Translations under genes and position numbers: made by a program | The notes under the pieces: generated by a model | Database searches by the model: none | Seen by the model: only the letters and a program-made list of their open reading frames with translations | Told to the model about the DNA's origin: nothing | Origin: Nitrosomonas sp. Nm132 | GTDB lineage: Bacteria; Pseudomonadota; Gammaproteobacteria; Burkholderiales; Nitrosomonadaceae | Direction of reading: 5' to 3' | Assembly: GCF_900100485.1 (NCBI RefSeq) | Contig: NZ_FNDH01000010.1 | Coordinates: 17,680 to 81,679 of the forward strand | DNA length: 64,000 nucleotides | Part shown: piece after piece, positions 1 to 9,571 of the stretch | Position numbering within the stretch: the stretch's first letter is position 1 | How the letters are laid out: each line of letters starts with the position of its first letter

Positions 1-227
1 GGCGTATAGATTTCTCCAGTCGGGCGACGCTTGACGAAGACGGCATTAATCGGTTGATTCTCTCCAATTTTGGCACGGATAATATGCATTCCCAATGGCG
101 TACAAAAACTACCCCGCTGCTGACCGACACCTTTTCTGGCTGAAGATATCAAATAGCTGCTGATAACTGTATTTTCATCATTCAACAAATCGAGTTGCTG
201 CCGGTCGATACTGATATGGATTTTCAT
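1..227 (-). CDS. L,D-transpeptidase (YkuD family), N-terminal part, cut by window edge
   Basis: An open frame starts at an ATG (complement of 225-227) and runs off the left edge without a stop, giving about 75 residues. It begins MKIHISIDRQQLDLL and contains GSFCTPLGMHIIRAKIG and RRPTGEIY, which match the N-terminal half of the YkuD catalytic fold. Such enzymes make 3-3 peptidoglycan cross-links or attach proteins to the wall in the periplasm. No signal peptide is seen, as in the short cytosolic-looking members of this family. Its ATG overlaps the TGA of tadA (ATGA), so the two are translationally coupled. The catalytic Cys/His region lies outside the window, so function rests on the N-terminal pattern. 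Confidence 0.6.
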   Translation of the reverse strand, partial: MKIHISIDRQQLDLLNDENTVISSYLISSARKGVGQQRGSFCTPLGMHIIRAKIGENQPINAVFVKRRPTGEIYT

Positions 228-694
228 AATAAAACGATCTTGTCAGGATTTCGCTTTCTGATAAAAAATTGTTTTAATAGCCCACTTGCCTCATGGGCCA
301 GCACACCGCCGGTGACTTCTAGATGATGATTAAGCCTTGTCTCCGCCGGTAAATTTAATACGCCGCCACAAACACCTGTTTTGGGATCTGCAGCGGCATA
401 CACAAGGCGCTTGATCCTAGCATGGAAAAGGGCGCCGATACACATGGTGCAAGGCTCAAGGGTTACGAACAACGTACAATCCAGTAGACGATAATTGTGT
501 AAATTTTGAGCTGCATCACGCAGTGCAGTTACCTCTGCATGCGCCGTAGGATCCATCGCCACGATGGAACGATTGTAGCCACGGCCTATGATTTCGCCCT
601 TTCTAACGATGACAGCACCCACTGGCACTTCTCCCAGCTCCTGCGCCTTGAACGCAAGGTCAAGTGCTACCCGCATAAAATATTCGTCATTCAT
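224..694 (-). CDS. tadA: tRNA-specific adenosine deaminase TadA
   Basis: A 156-residue zinc deaminase that converts A34 to inosine in tRNA-Arg(ACG). The zinc-site motifs are visible: HAE near residue 53 with the proton-shuttling Glu, and PCTMC near residues 81-85. The N-terminal MNDEYFMRVALDLAFKAQ and the GEVPVGAVIV stretch are standard for bacterial TadA, and the length is normal. The gene lies back-to-back with prmB and directly upstream of the L,D-transpeptidase fragment, overlapping it by 4 bp. The alternative, guanine or cytosine deaminase, is unlikely given the PVGAV and ARIKRLVYAA motifs. Confidence 0.93.
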   Translation of the reverse strand: MNDEYFMRVALDLAFKAQELGEVPVGAVIVRKGEIIGRGYNRSIVAMDPTAHAEVTALRDAAQNLHNYRLLDCTLFVTLEPCTMCIGALFHARIKRLVYAAADPKTGVCGGVLNLPAETRLNHHLEVTGGVLAHEASGLLKQFFIRKRNPDKIVLL

Positions 695-793
695 GGATAT
701 TGTTCATAAGATGGGTTAATCGAATAATTTGAGCATCAGCCTATCTTTTATGCTACATTCGTATCGCATGCAAATATTCTTCTATTGCCAGAT

Positions 794-1720
794 ATGGTGA
801 CTCCTTCCCAAGAACCCAGAATTCCAGTTACCGACTACGCCAGGAATGAGCTGCGCACACTGCGCGATCTGTTGCGTTTTGCCGTAAGCTATTTTAACCA
901 AACCGGCTTGTTTTTTGGCCAGGGATTTCCCACGGCTTACGATGAAGCCGCTCATCTAATTTTACATGCACTACATCTTACGCCAGACCAATTAGATCTA
1001 TTCCTGGACGCACACCTCACCCAGCCTGAACGCGATCAGATATTTCATTACATTGAACAGCGCGTAGCCGAAAAGATCCCAGCAGCTTATCTGACGAATG
1101 AAGCCTGGTTAGGTGACTTCAGTTTTTACGTCGACAAACGCGTTATCATCCCTCGATCGTTTATCGCTGAATTATTGCAAACTCGATTGGCACCCTGGAT
1201 CAAGCATCCTGACGACATCCATTCTGCATTGGATCTGTGTACGGGTTCTGGCTGTCTGGCTGTATTACTGGCTCATGCGTTTGAGTATGCAAACATTGAT
1301 GCAGTTGATATTTCAACTGAAGCATTGGAAGTCGCTCATAAAAATATAACTGGTTATGCCCTATCGCATACTATCAACCCTATTCACTCCGATCTATTTA
1401 GCGAATTAACTGGAAAACGCTATGATGTGATCATTAGCAATCCGCCCTATGTCAATGCCGAATCGATGGCAGCACTCCCTGAAGAGTTTCGCCATGAACC
1501 ACACATTGCACTCTCAGGCGGTTCGGATGGATTGACCATAACACGTACAATACTCAACGAAGCTGCCAATTATCTGACTGAAGAAGGCCTATTGATCGTA
1601 GAAATTGGCCATAATCGCGATGCCCTTGAACAATCCTTCCCACGTATGCCTTTTACCTGGCTGGAAACAAGCGCAGGCGATCAATTTGTTTTCATGTTGA
1701 AGCGCAGCGATCTAATTTAA
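794..1720 (+). CDS. prmB: 50S ribosomal protein L3 N5-glutamine methyltransferase PrmB
   Basis: A SAM-dependent methyltransferase that N5-methylates a glutamine of ribosomal protein L3. SAM motif I is [16 protein letters not shown] and the catalytic motif is NPPYVN. The region [16 protein letters not shown] is typical of PrmB rather than of the release-factor enzyme PrmC, which usually has PRPETE there. I prefer the ATG at 794 over the in-frame TTG at 785; neither has a good Shine-Dalgarno sequence. The last codons overlap the 3' end of the convergent rluB by 9 bp. Length (about 308 aa) is normal. Confidence 0.9.
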   Translation: MVTPSQEPRIPVTDYARNELRTLRDLLRFAVSYFNQTGLFFGQGFPTAYDEAAHLILHALHLTPDQLDLFLDAHLTQPERDQIFHYIEQRVAEKIPAAYLTNEAWLGDFSFYVDKRVIIPRSFIAELLQTRLAPWIKHPDDIHSALDLCTGSGCLAVLLAHAFEYANIDAVDISTEALEVAHKNITGYALSHTINPIHSDLFSELTGKRYDVIISNPPYVNAESMAALPEEFRHEPHIALSGGSDGLTITRTILNEAANYLTEEGLLIVEIGHNRDALEQSFPRMPFTWLETSAGDQFVFMLKRSDLI

Positions 1721-2584
1721 CTTACTGTTTTTTCTTGCTATAGCACCAGAAGACGGAACACCATTAACCAACTCCAGCAAGTACTTGATTTCACTCTCAT
1801 CCAGTTCGTGCCACATGCCGCGCCTCAATCTGGGAGATAGATTAATCGGGCCAAATCGTACACGAATTAATCGACTGACCACTAAGCCCAATGCTTCAAA
1901 AATACGTCTCACTTCCCGATTCCTGCCCTCTTTTAATATCACGTGATACCAACGATTGGTGCCCTCCCCTCCTTGTTCTGACAAATCACTGAATTTTGCC
2001 AGACCATCTTCCAGTTCAACACCTGCCAATAATTGGCTTTTTTGTTCCGGGGTCAGGCGACCAACAATTCTGACCGCATATTCACGTTCGATTTGAAAAC
2101 GTGGGTGCATCAGCCGGTTTGCCAAAACACCGCTTGTGGTAAATATCAGTAATCCACTGGTATTGAAATCTAATCTACCAATAGCAATCCACCGCGATGA
2201 TTTCAATTGCGGCAATTTATCAAAAACAGATGGACGCTTTTCGGGATCATGACGACTCACAATTTCACCTTCCGGTTTGTGATAGAGGATCACGCGTGGT
2301 AAACGCTCGCTGGTGTTGATCCGTATAATCCGTTTATTTACACGCACCAGATCTCTGGACCCCACCCGATCTCCCAATTTCGCGATCTTTCCATTGATAC
2401 TGACCTGACCTGAGGCAATCAGGTCTTCCATCTCACGCCGGGAACCCAGACCGCTTTGCGCCAGCAACTTATGGAGCTTGTGGGTAACCATTAAATCAGG
2501 TTTGGCGGAAACACGGTTACTCATCGGTGCCAGAGTCTGCTTTTTCTTTGAATTTCTTGGATTGAGTGGTCGCTTGATGCGCAT
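1712..2584 (-). CDS. rluB: 23S rRNA pseudouridine synthase RluB
   Basis: A 290-residue RsuA-family pseudouridine synthase. After a basic, low-complexity leader of about 33 residues comes an S4 RNA-binding domain ([21 protein letters not shown], residues about 36-95), then the catalytic domain with the family signature [17 protein letters not shown] carrying the catalytic Asp. The motif [12 protein letters not shown] is also typical. RluB modifies U2605 of 23S rRNA in E. coli. It follows ybaB on the same strand after about 98 bp; recR, the usual gene in this position, is not present. RluE/RluF are less likely because of the S4 domain and the overall pattern. Confidence 0.85.
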   Translation of the reverse strand: MRIKRPLNPRNSKKKQTLAPMSNRVSAKPDLMVTHKLHKLLAQSGLGSRREMEDLIASGQVSINGKIAKLGDRVGSRDLVRVNKRIIRINTSERLPRVILYHKPEGEIVSRHDPEKRPSVFDKLPQLKSSRWIAIGRLDFNTSGLLIFTTSGVLANRLMHPRFQIEREYAVRIVGRLTPEQKSQLLAGVELEDGLAKFSDLSEQGGEGTNRWYHVILKEGRNREVRRIFEALGLVVSRLIRVRFGPINLSPRLRRGMWHELDESEIKYLLELVNGVPSSGAIARKNSKLN

Positions 2585-2682
2585 TTACTTTACTTCACAA
2601 CGAGGATAATTTGAGAAGGCACTGAATACTGATAAACAGAATAAATAATCCTATGCTTAATTCGATACCATTGATCCGTTAT

Positions 2683-3009
2683 TCAGAAAGGCAGTTTCAT
2701 CCCTGGGGGCAAACCCAGTCCACCGGTCAAACCAGCCATTTTTTCCTGCGTGGTTGCCTCCACTCGACGCACAGCATCATTAACTGCCGCAGCAATCAAA
2801 TCTTCCAGCATTTCTTTGTCATCACCCATCAAACTATTATCGATATTGATACGCTTGACATCATAGCGACAGGTCATCACAACTTTGACCATACCTGCTC
2901 CTGACTGACCCTCCACTTCTATCGTCGCCAACTGCTCTTGCATGGCTTTCATATTCTCCTGCATCTGCTGCGCCTGCTTCATCAAATTGCCTAAATTAGC
3001 TTTCATCAT
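2683..3009 (-). CDS. nucleoid-associated protein, YbaB/EbfC family
   Basis: A small DNA-binding dimer protein of about 108 residues. The hallmark N-terminal coiled region [17 protein letters not shown] and the later [18 protein letters not shown] identify the family. I chose the ATG pair at 3004-3009 rather than the upstream TTG at 3030, because a GGAGAC Shine-Dalgarno lies about 7 nt before it and family members start this way. It lies immediately downstream of dnaX, the conserved dnaX-ybaB arrangement. The C-terminal tail [12 protein letters not shown] is also usual. Confidence 0.9.
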   Translation of the reverse strand: MMKANLGNLMKQAQQMQENMKAMQEQLATIEVEGQSGAGMVKVVMTCRYDVKRINIDNSLMGDDKEMLEDLIAAAVNDAVRRVEATTQEKMAGLTGGLGLPPGMKLPF

Positions 3010-3026
3010 TATTTTGTCTCCATTAT

Positions 3027-4631
3027 TCAATCTTCAATCGGTTTAATCGAAGAAACGATTAGTTTTGCATCAAAATTTTCTACCAATTCTCTTACAAAAG
3101 GATCGGCTTCAATTGCCGCAATCGTTTCAGACTGTTTTGCCTGTTTTTCACGATCCTGCATGACTGCTGACGTCATACCGGTAATACTGCCTATCGAAAA
3201 TACGACTTTAACAGGTTTCTCAAAGTAGTGCTCTAACGCAGCTTTTAACTTATCCTGATAAGTTTTTTCTAACAAATATTTGTGTATTTCTGGCACACAC
3301 AATTCAACCTGATCAGCCGAGAAATGCCTTGCCTCGCAATGTTGCGCCAGCATCTTCGCCATACCATTCAGTTTCAATTGATTTACGGCTGCCAGCCAGT
3401 CTTTATTGGGAGAACTAGAAACTTCGCTCTCTTTTTTCTGTATTGATCGACTGTTATCTTTAGCCTGATTCATCACTTGAACCGATTCCCGTGCGCTATT
3501 TCCATTCTCTCCAGAATTCTTAGAAATCTCCCCTGGAAACATCTGGTCGGGTATAAATGCCAGCATCCGCATCAATGTCATCGTGAAGCCAGCATATTCA
3601 TCCGGCGCCAGATTCAAATCACTGCGCCCATGGAGTGCGATCTGGTAAAACAATTGAACATCTTCGGAGGTAAAACGCTTAGCCAAGGCAAATATTCGCT
3701 CACGTTCAGGCAATGTCTCATCAATCGCCTGGGGCGCGATTTGTGCTAATGCAAGACGATGAAGTATGGTTGCCAGATCTTGTAAAGCAGTATCAAACGA
3801 TAAACTGCGCACCTCCATCTCATCAGCAATCAATAATATCTTCGCGCCATCTTTTTCAGCTAACGCTTCAAGCAAATCATAAAGATATTCCTGATCTATT
3901 ACACCCAGCATGGCACGTACATCAGCTTCTTCAACAACACCATTACCATAGGCAATTGCTTGGTCGAGTAAACTCAGCGCATCTCGCATGCTACCTTGTG
4001 CAGCTCTTGCCAATAATCGCAAGGACGCAACATCCGATGTAACCTGCTCTTGAGACAATATGTTCTCTAAATGTGCTGCAATCAAAGGGGGAGGAATCTG
4101 CTTCAAATTGAACTGAAGGCAACGCGAGAGCACGGTGATAGGAATCTTCTGTGGGTCAGTAGTCGCCAGTATGAATTTGACATGTTCAGGAGGCTCTTCC
4201 AGAGTTTTGAGCATGGCATTAAAAGCCGCTCTGGAAAGCATGTGCACTTCATCAATCAGATACACCTTATAGCGGGCAGCAGTAGGGGCATAGCATGCGC
4301 TCTCCAGAAGCTCGCGCATGCTGTCAACTTGGGTATTGGATGCTGCGTCCAGTTCAACCAGATCAACAAAGCTTCCTTTATCAATAGCTACGCAAGCCGG
4401 ACATTCTCCACAAGGCGTGGATGTCACGCCAGTTTCACAATTCAGTGCTTTGGCCAGGATTCTGGCAATCGTTGTTTTACCGACACCGCGTGTGCCCGTA
4501 AACAAGTATGCATGATGCAACCGATTCTGCTCAAGTGAATGGGTGATTGCTTTAACGATATGGTCTTGCCCAGCCAACTCAGAAAAGTTTCTTGGGCGCC
4601 ATTTCCGAGCAAGAACTTGTGTTTGGGACAC
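3027..4631 (-). CDS. dnaX: DNA polymerase III subunit gamma/tau
   Basis: The clamp-loader ATPase of the replisome, about 534 residues. The P-loop is GTRGVGKTT, the zinc-binding Cys cluster is CGECPAC, the DExx box is IDEVHML, and the SRC motif is in LSRCLQF. The C-terminal part after about residue 370 is variable and ends in a tau-type domain. I prefer the GTG at 4629-4631, which gives [16 protein letters not shown], over the upstream TTG; the family begins close to this point. No frameshift signal for a separate gamma form was identified. The gene follows the SRP RNA and precedes ybaB on the same strand. Confidence 0.93.
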   Translation of the reverse strand: MSQTQVLARKWRPRNFSELAGQDHIVKAITHSLEQNRLHHAYLFTGTRGVGKTTIARILAKALNCETGVTSTPCGECPACVAIDKGSFVDLVELDAASNTQVDSMRELLESACYAPTAARYKVYLIDEVHMLSRAAFNAMLKTLEEPPEHVKFILATTDPQKIPITVLSRCLQFNLKQIPPPLIAAHLENILSQEQVTSDVASLRLLARAAQGSMRDALSLLDQAIAYGNGVVEEADVRAMLGVIDQEYLYDLLEALAEKDGAKILLIADEMEVRSLSFDTALQDLATILHRLALAQIAPQAIDETLPERERIFALAKRFTSEDVQLFYQIALHGRSDLNLAPDEYAGFTMTLMRMLAFIPDQMFPGEISKNSGENGNSARESVQVMNQAKDNSRSIQKKESEVSSSPNKDWLAAVNQLKLNGMAKMLAQHCEARHFSADQVELCVPEIHKYLLEKTYQDKLKAALEHYFEKPVKVVFSIGSITGMTSAVMQDREKQAKQSETIAAIEADPFVRELVENFDAKLIVSSIKPIED

Positions 4632-4690
4632 GATATTTGTCAAATGAAGGAAAAAGAGCAGATGATTATCAATAACCTATCTGTTAGGGT

Positions 4691-4786
4691 GGCGAGCCGA
4701 ACCCCCGGCACTTGCAAAAAATAGCTGTGGCTGCTTCCTTCCGGATCTGACCAGGTTCACTACCCTGCAATGCGGGGAGGCCCGCC
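4691..4786 (-). ncRNA. ffs: Signal recognition particle 4.5S RNA
   Basis: On the minus strand the sequence contains the invariant SRP core: GGTCAG followed shortly by CCGGAAGGAAGCAGCC, that is the symmetric and asymmetric loops plus the GGAA tetraloop. The ends GGCGGGCC and GGCTCGCC pair to close the hairpin. This is the short bacterial 4.5S form that binds Ffh and FtsY. It lies just upstream of dnaX, a common location. Ends are set by the outermost pairing and are accurate to a few bases. Confidence 0.93.
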
Positions 4787-4907
4787 ATAAGACAATTTTA
4801 CATCAATCAGCGTTGCTGATTCGTAAATAACCATTACTCGGTCAAAACTCTTTCAAACTACTCAGAAGCGCATATCTATTCATTACTTCTGGTGCCAATG
4901 ATCTCAT

Positions 4908-4939
4908 TAAAAAGTCCTTTGCTGGATCCGCAAAGGACT
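4908..4939 (-). terminator. Rho-independent terminator candidate after the hydroxyornithine operon
   Basis: A perfect 10-bp inverted repeat (AGTCCTTTGC at 4913-4922, GCAAAGGACT at 4930-4939) with a 7-nt loop is followed on the minus strand by TTTTT. It lies about 235 nt downstream of the monooxygenase stop codon. The rest of 4787-5174 holds no gene that I can see; a second weak hairpin followed by a T-run occurs near 5025-5055 on the plus strand. Confidence 0.5.
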
Positions 4940-5174
4940 CGAAAAATCCTGGAATCAGCTCCCGAATAACCAAGCCCGTATCCAGTGATTACAGGAGCTG
5001 GATTTAGCCGCAATCTTACACCAGTTCGCATCGGGATTGTGCGGTTTTTTTTGCAACATCTAAAAAAGAAGTTGAAATTTATAAAAAGAATCGCATTCTG
5101 TAGATCGATCGTTCTTCCGTGGTAGCTTGTAAAGATCTGTATGATTGAATCAATGACCGAAGTTAAGAGAAATT

Positions 5175-6485
5175 CTATCTAGAATAAACAAGCGCGGAAG
5201 ATATCGCGCGCTTTGCTTGCACGGCGGTCGTTTGATTGGGTAAGCTCATGAGCGCCTGGGTTATTTCGCTCGTGCGTACCGCCGTCACTGACAACAAGGT
5301 ATCGCTCAAACCATGACTTGATTCACAGGTACCTTGAAGAAAAACTGCTGGCTTGAAATGGGGTGTACTGCATAATCGATATTGACGATCCACAGTTAAA
5401 TTATTGAAATAAGGAGTAAGCGGCGCTAATAAAGATTTATGGTGATCCCGGTTATAGCCCGTCGCAAGCACCACCGCATCATAGGTTATCGTTCGCTCAC
5501 AATTTGTATTCAGATCATGCAAAACAAACTGAATGCCGTCAGGCCGAGAGATTGCTTTCCTGACTTCATGGCGCCGCAGAAAACGATGTCGCTCGATACC
5601 GGAAACTTTTTGCTGATAAAACACCTTAAAGATTTGCTCGATCAAAACCAGATCCGGTGCAGCATAGTTGGTATGCCAGAATTCATTGAGGATTTCAGTC
5701 CGTTGTTGATCAGAGCTATTGAAAACATAATCCGTGAAATCAGTATTGAAAATCTCATTGACGAAAGGGCTGTCATCTGATGGCTTGATGGAACGCGCAC
5801 GCATAATCAAATCGACCTCAGTCGTATGAGAGCGATGATGCAAATCCATAAAAATTTCTGCTGCACTTTGCCCACCCCCTACTACCGCAATCTTGTTTGC
5901 ATGAGCATGCTGTTGAATCTCCTTGAGATAGCTGTTTGAGTGGAACACACGCGAATCTCCTCTCAATGACGAAAAGCAATCTGGAATTCTCGGTTGGCCA
6001 CCGATACTGATCACCAGATTGCGGGCCAGTCGCTCATGAATGACTTGTTCACGATCACGTGAACGTATGCGCAGCAGCACAATCTCATCACCATGTTTCT
6101 CTGGCAGCACCTCGATCACCTCTTCGCCATAAGCACAGCAATGATCGAAATGTGCTGCCGCCCATGCCAGATAATCATTGAACTCATGACGACTCGGAAA
6201 GAAAGTCTTGAGATTGATAAAATCCTGTAGCCGGTTCTTTTGGTGAAGATAATTGATAAACGTGAAATGACTCGATGGATTGCGCATTGTGGCCAGATCC
6301 TTGAGAAAAGAAACTTGCATATGCGCGTTATCCAACATCATGTTTACGTGCCAGGCAAAACTGGGCTGCCTCTCAATAAAAAATGACTCGACGCCGTAGC
6401 CAGCTTGTTTTTTTTCTTCGAGCGTAATGGCGAGTGCAATATTGGAGGGACCAAAGCCAATGCCGATCAAATCATAAATTTTCAT
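5175..6485 (-). CDS. L-ornithine N5-monooxygenase (PvdA/SidA/IucD family), siderophore biosynthesis
   Basis: A flavin-dependent N-hydroxylating monooxygenase of 436 residues that would hydroxylate the side-chain amine of ornithine (or lysine), the first step to a hydroxamate. Visible motifs are the FAD site GIGFGPSNIALAI at the N-terminus, the NADPH site VVGGGQSAAE near the middle, and the LATGYNRD motif in the C-terminal third. The longer open frame upstream overlaps the preceding acyltransferase gene. The ATG at 6483-6485 has a GAGGA ribosome site and gives the family-standard start MKIYDLIGIGFGP. It lies 10 bp behind the GNAT acyltransferase, so the two form one operon. Ornithine is favoured over lysine by the NRPS context, but the substrate is inference. 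Confidence 0.9.
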   Translation of the reverse strand: MKIYDLIGIGFGPSNIALAITLEEKKQAGYGVESFFIERQPSFAWHVNMMLDNAHMQVSFLKDLATMRNPSSHFTFINYLHQKNRLQDFINLKTFFPSRHEFNDYLAWAAAHFDHCCAYGEEVIEVLPEKHGDEIVLLRIRSRDREQVIHERLARNLVISIGGQPRIPDCFSSLRGDSRVFHSNSYLKEIQQHAHANKIAVVGGGQSAAEIFMDLHHRSHTTEVDLIMRARSIKPSDDSPFVNEIFNTDFTDYVFNSSDQQRTEILNEFWHTNYAAPDLVLIEQIFKVFYQQKVSGIERHRFLRRHEVRKAISRPDGIQFVLHDLNTNCERTITYDAVVLATGYNRDHHKSLLAPLTPYFNNLTVDRQYRLCSTPHFKPAVFLQGTCESSHGLSDTLLSVTAVRTSEITQALMSLPNQTTAVQAKRAISSALVYSR

Positions 6486-6495
6486 GACGAAATCC

Positions 6496-7602
6496 TCAGG
6501 ATAAAGAGACAGAATGGGGTGGCATCGTATTGCGCGGCACCCAGAGTTGTTCAGCAAAAAAGCGCTCTCGTAGCAACATGCCGAGCATGGCGCGTTTATG
6601 TGAAAAATCGAATTCCTTGAGATGGGCATAACCGCATTGTGCAAGATTCCGGATTATTTTGTGATTGTCAGCGCGGGGTTCAATGACGATACGCTGAGTT
6701 CTGTCATCATCAAGAAATAAATAATGGGAAATTGAGGGTAACCAGGCGGTCACGAAAGGTTTACCACGCAAATGGGGCTCTCCAATCAATACATGCCAGC
6801 CGCGATCAAAATCATACACATCGTAGTAAGGCGCAATCCGATCCTCCTTGGCCCAATATATTTCGAAATAGCCAAATGGTTCGTCATCCAGACAACCGAT
6901 GAGGTTAATCACATGCGGGTCAGCCCGGATACCTTCGAGGTAGGTGCGATGCTTGGAGAGATCGCCCGTTTCTTGCCAGAACTCTGCTACCACGGGGTCA
7001 TTCATCCAGCGATTGAAGCAACCGAGATCGGTATCAACATCAACTGTCCGAAGTGCCAAGGTACGGTCCAACCACGTGATATAACGCTGATAAACGATAC
7101 CATTAGGCTTGGGCGGCCGCAGCGGGTGACGTCGCCCATGGCTGAAGGTAGAATAAATTGGGTACGCTTGAGATCGGGATGAAGAAAGCCATACTCTGGA
7201 TTGCTGCCAGAAAAGCTCCACATAGACTACGTATCGGCCATCTTCCGTTTTAACCAGAGCGCCTGAATCGAATAACCCGGCAAGCTGTTTGGTTGGTGCA
7301 GACAAGTACAATTTCTTCTGGTGGGGATAGTTGACAAATGAAGCTTCCACTGCTGCCAGGAATTCGGTCGCTTCAGGTTGTTCTGAATAGGAATCGACCC
7401 ATTCCAGCATTAGCTGATCAGATTGCTGGTATAAATGCCAAATCGTTGTCTTTTCATTTTCAACATCCTGTACCTTTAACGTTCTGCCTTCATAGATGAC
7501 AAGATAGCGAGTTTGCTCTGGGTAAGATAATAAGCTCACTGGGAGCATCGACTGCTCCACTAATGACTCACAAGATTGATCATTTAATCGATATAGATTC
7601 AT
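6496..7602 (-). CDS. GNAT N-acyltransferase, IucB/AlcB-type (N-hydroxyornithine acylation)
   Basis: A 368-residue protein with a poorly conserved N-terminal half and a C-terminal GNAT domain of the siderophore type (about residues 180-350). Seen there are the stretches MNDPVVAEFWQE, FGYFEIYWAKEDRIAPYYD and DFDRGWHVLIGEPHLRG, which are typical of enzymes that acetylate N-hydroxy-lysine or N-hydroxy-ornithine from acyl-CoA. It is the first gene of the operon with the monooxygenase, and a TAAAT-N16-CGTC promoter lies 52 bp upstream. Together the two enzymes would supply N5-acyl-N5-hydroxyornithine to the NRPS. The acyl group is probably acetyl, but that is not proven by sequence. Confidence 0.85.
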   Translation of the reverse strand: MNLYRLNDQSCESLVEQSMLPVSLLSYPEQTRYLVIYEGRTLKVQDVENEKTTIWHLYQQSDQLMLEWVDSYSEQPEATEFLAAVEASFVNYPHQKKLYLSAPTKQLAGLFDSGALVKTEDGRYVVYVELFWQQSRVWLSSSRSQAYPIYSTFSHGRRHPLRPPKPNGIVYQRYITWLDRTLALRTVDVDTDLGCFNRWMNDPVVAEFWQETGDLSKHRTYLEGIRADPHVINLIGCLDDEPFGYFEIYWAKEDRIAPYYDVYDFDRGWHVLIGEPHLRGKPFVTAWLPSISHYLFLDDDRTQRIVIEPRADNHKIIRNLAQCGYAHLKEFDFSHKRAMLGMLLRERFFAEQLWVPRNTMPPHSVSLS

Positions 7603-7653
7603 ATGTCCCCAAAAAATTTTGATTTTGGTATTACCCTTATCTCACTGATTGAA

Positions 7654-7678
7654 GACGAATGAGAAGTATTGTTATTTA
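7654..7678 (-). promoter_or_regulatory. Iron-starvation sigma promoter for the hydroxyornithine operon
   Basis: On the minus strand TAAAT (complement of 7674-7678) is followed by exactly 16 bases and then CGTC (complement of 7654-7657). This matches the TAAAT-N16/17-CGT box of PvdS/OrbS-class ECF sigma factors. The -10 context is ATTCGTCT. It lies 52 bp before the acyltransferase ATG. The resident sigma gene at 41609-42139 is the obvious candidate reader. Confidence 0.7.
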
Positions 7679-7844
7679 TAAATTTTCTTCTCCATAAAAT
7701 TTTTTCTGATTATCTGCTGACCATAGACAAGAAAATGAAATATGGCTATGTCGTTGATAAACAGCATTTAATTCCCTATCAGAAGAAGTGACCGGAGGGA
7801 TAGCTCAGCCATTGAGGAATACTGAAGGCATTACTCCAGCAGAG

Positions 7845-7869
7845 TAAATATTTATGCTTGCTATTCGTC
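7845..7869 (+). promoter_or_regulatory. Iron-starvation sigma promoter for the ABC exporter
   Basis: TAAAT at 7845-7849, a 16-base spacer, then CGTC at 7866-7869, in the context ATTCGTCT. It is the same box with the same spacing as the divergent promoter at 7654-7678. The ATG of the exporter begins 32 bp later. Two copies facing opposite ways in one 298-bp intergenic region make chance unlikely. I saw no convincing Fur box between the two genes. Confidence 0.7.
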
Positions 7870-7900
7870 TCTCTTGATATACATTTTAAATAGGTAAACC

Positions 7901-9571
7901 ATGCTGAAGTATCTTATTAAACAATCCAAGCCGCTGCTTTTGAGCGCATCGTTTGCCAGCATATTGCATGGTATTTGCAGCGTTCTGCTGCTTGCACAAA
8001 TCAGTTCAGCGCTGACAGCGACAGAATCTGATCGCGAAGAGATGGCGCTCATTTTTGCGGGAACGGCGCTGTGTGTCATGCTCAGTTATATGATGGCGGC
8101 GATTTTATTCGAACGCTTAGGACAACGCGCCCATTCTGAGTTACGCAGCTTTATCGCGCAAAGAGTGATTGTGGCCGATTACCGGCAACTCGAACAACTT
8201 GGCGCTGCACGCATCCAGTCCGCCCTTTCCGAGCACTGCACCCGGGTGGCCGAATTTTTTGTGAGTTTTCCAGTTATTCTCACCAATGCCGTGGTCGTTG
8301 CCGGCTGTCTGGTTTACATGGCGTTGCTATCATGGCAAGTTTTCCTGCTCGCAATCCTCGTCATCGGTTTCGGTTCACTGGGATATCATCTTGCCCATCT
8401 GCGCGCTATCCGGCATCTGGATATTGCCGCCCAGGAGCAGGATAATCTATTTACCTATTTCCGCTCACTTACTGACGGCGCCAAGGAGTTACGCCTTAAC
8501 CGGGATAAACGTACCACTTTTTACGATGATGTGCTCAAACAATCTATCGAGAAAGTACGTAAAGAACGAACCTTTGGTATGTCTGTTTTCGTAGCCTCGG
8601 CAAGTTGGGGTAATTTCTTGATTTACGCATTCATTGGCATGGTGCTGTTCCTGCTAGTCGGCGACGTGCCTGACCGAGCATTGATCATCACAGGTTATGC
8701 ATTGGTTTTCGTTTATATGGTAGGGCCGCTCGAGGCGCTGCTATTAAATATCCCTCGCGCTAACCTTGCACAAGTATCAGCTGACCGGATCGATGAGATT
8801 ACGCGCTTGATGTCCTCTTCCGAATCTCAAACAGAGAAAGCCGAGCTACCGCCGCTGCAATCTATCGTGTTACAGGGCGTGTTACACCGCTACTATCATG
8901 AGCAAAAAGATGAAATGTTTACGCTGGGACCAGTTGACTTGCAGTTCCATCCCGGAGAAATCACTTTTCTGATTGGGGGCAATGGCAGTGGTAAAACCAC
9001 ATTAGCAAAATTGCTTGTGGGACTCTATCCCCCGGAAGAAGGCAACATCACGCTCAATGGCGTCATCATCAATGATACCAATCGTGATAACTATAGACAG
9101 TTTTTTACGACCATTTTTTCTGATTTTCATCTTTTTGACCGATTGCTTGAAACAGGGCATGGCAAGGATCTCGATGAAAAAGGAAACCAGCTTTTAGCCA
9201 AACTCCATCTGCAAAACAAAGTAAAAGTCCAGAATGGCGCCTTTACCACACTGACCTTATCGCAAGGACAACGCAAACGTCTGGCTTTAGTGGTCGCTTA
9301 CCTGGAAAACCGCCCCTTCCTGGTATTTGATGAATGGGCAGCGGACCAGGATCCAGCCTTTAAAGAGATTTTCTATTATGAGGTACTTCCCGAATTGCGC
9401 GCGATGGGTAAGGCAATCCTGGTCATTTCGCACGATGACCGTTATTTTCATTTAGCCGATCGTCTCATCCGCATGGAAAATGGCCGGTTACTCTTTGATC
9501 CTGTAAAATCGCCAGAGACTAACCCGAATATTTCACAAATTGACACGTGCCCTCACTTGTCTTTTGATTAA
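7901..9571 (+). CDS. Cyclic-peptide/siderophore ABC exporter (PvdE/SyrD family), C-terminus supplied by a MITE
   Basis: A 556-residue fused permease-ATPase of the inner membrane that would move the peptide siderophore or its precursor out of the cytoplasm. About six hydrophobic segments occupy residues 10-300. The ATPase part has Walker A GGNGSGKTT, signature LSQGQRKRLAL and Walker B FLVFDEWAADQDP. The last 16 residues (NPNISQIDTCPHLSFD) and the stop codon come from an inserted 162-bp element that begins at 9523, so the native tail has been replaced. All catalytic motifs lie before this point, so it probably still works. It is transcribed divergently from the hydroxyornithine operon from its own iron-starvation promoter. 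Confidence 0.88.
   Translation: MLKYLIKQSKPLLLSASFASILHGICSVLLLAQISSALTATESDREEMALIFAGTALCVMLSYMMAAILFERLGQRAHSELRSFIAQRVIVADYRQLEQLGAARIQSALSEHCTRVAEFFVSFPVILTNAVVVAGCLVYMALLSWQVFLLAILVIGFGSLGYHLAHLRAIRHLDIAAQEQDNLFTYFRSLTDGAKELRLNRDKRTTFYDDVLKQSIEKVRKERTFGMSVFVASASWGNFLIYAFIGMVLFLLVGDVPDRALIITGYALVFVYMVGPLEALLLNIPRANLAQVSADRIDEITRLMSSSESQTEKAELPPLQSIVLQGVLHRYYHEQKDEMFTLGPVDLQFHPGEITFLIGGNGSGKTTLAKLLVGLYPPEEGNITLNGVIINDTNRDNYRQFFTTIFSDFHLFDRLLETGHGKDLDEKGNQLLAKLHLQNKVKVQNGAFTTLTLSQGQRKRLALVVAYLENRPFLVFDEWAADQDPAFKEIFYYEVLPELRAMGKAILVISHDDRYFHLADRLIRMENGRLLFDPVKSPETNPNISQIDTCPHLSFD

Noticed and set aside
5020..5055. Plus-strand hairpin followed by a T-run
   Set aside because: Stem of only about 4 bp and no plus-strand gene upstream that it could serve.
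6486..6644. N-terminal extension of the ornithine monooxygenase frame
   Set aside because: It overlaps the upstream acyltransferase gene; the ATG at 6485 has a good ribosome site and family-like start.
7797..7850. Sequence GGAGGGATAGCTCAG resembling the 5' part of a tRNA
   Set aside because: No anticodon arm, TTCGA-type T-loop or matching acceptor strand follows.
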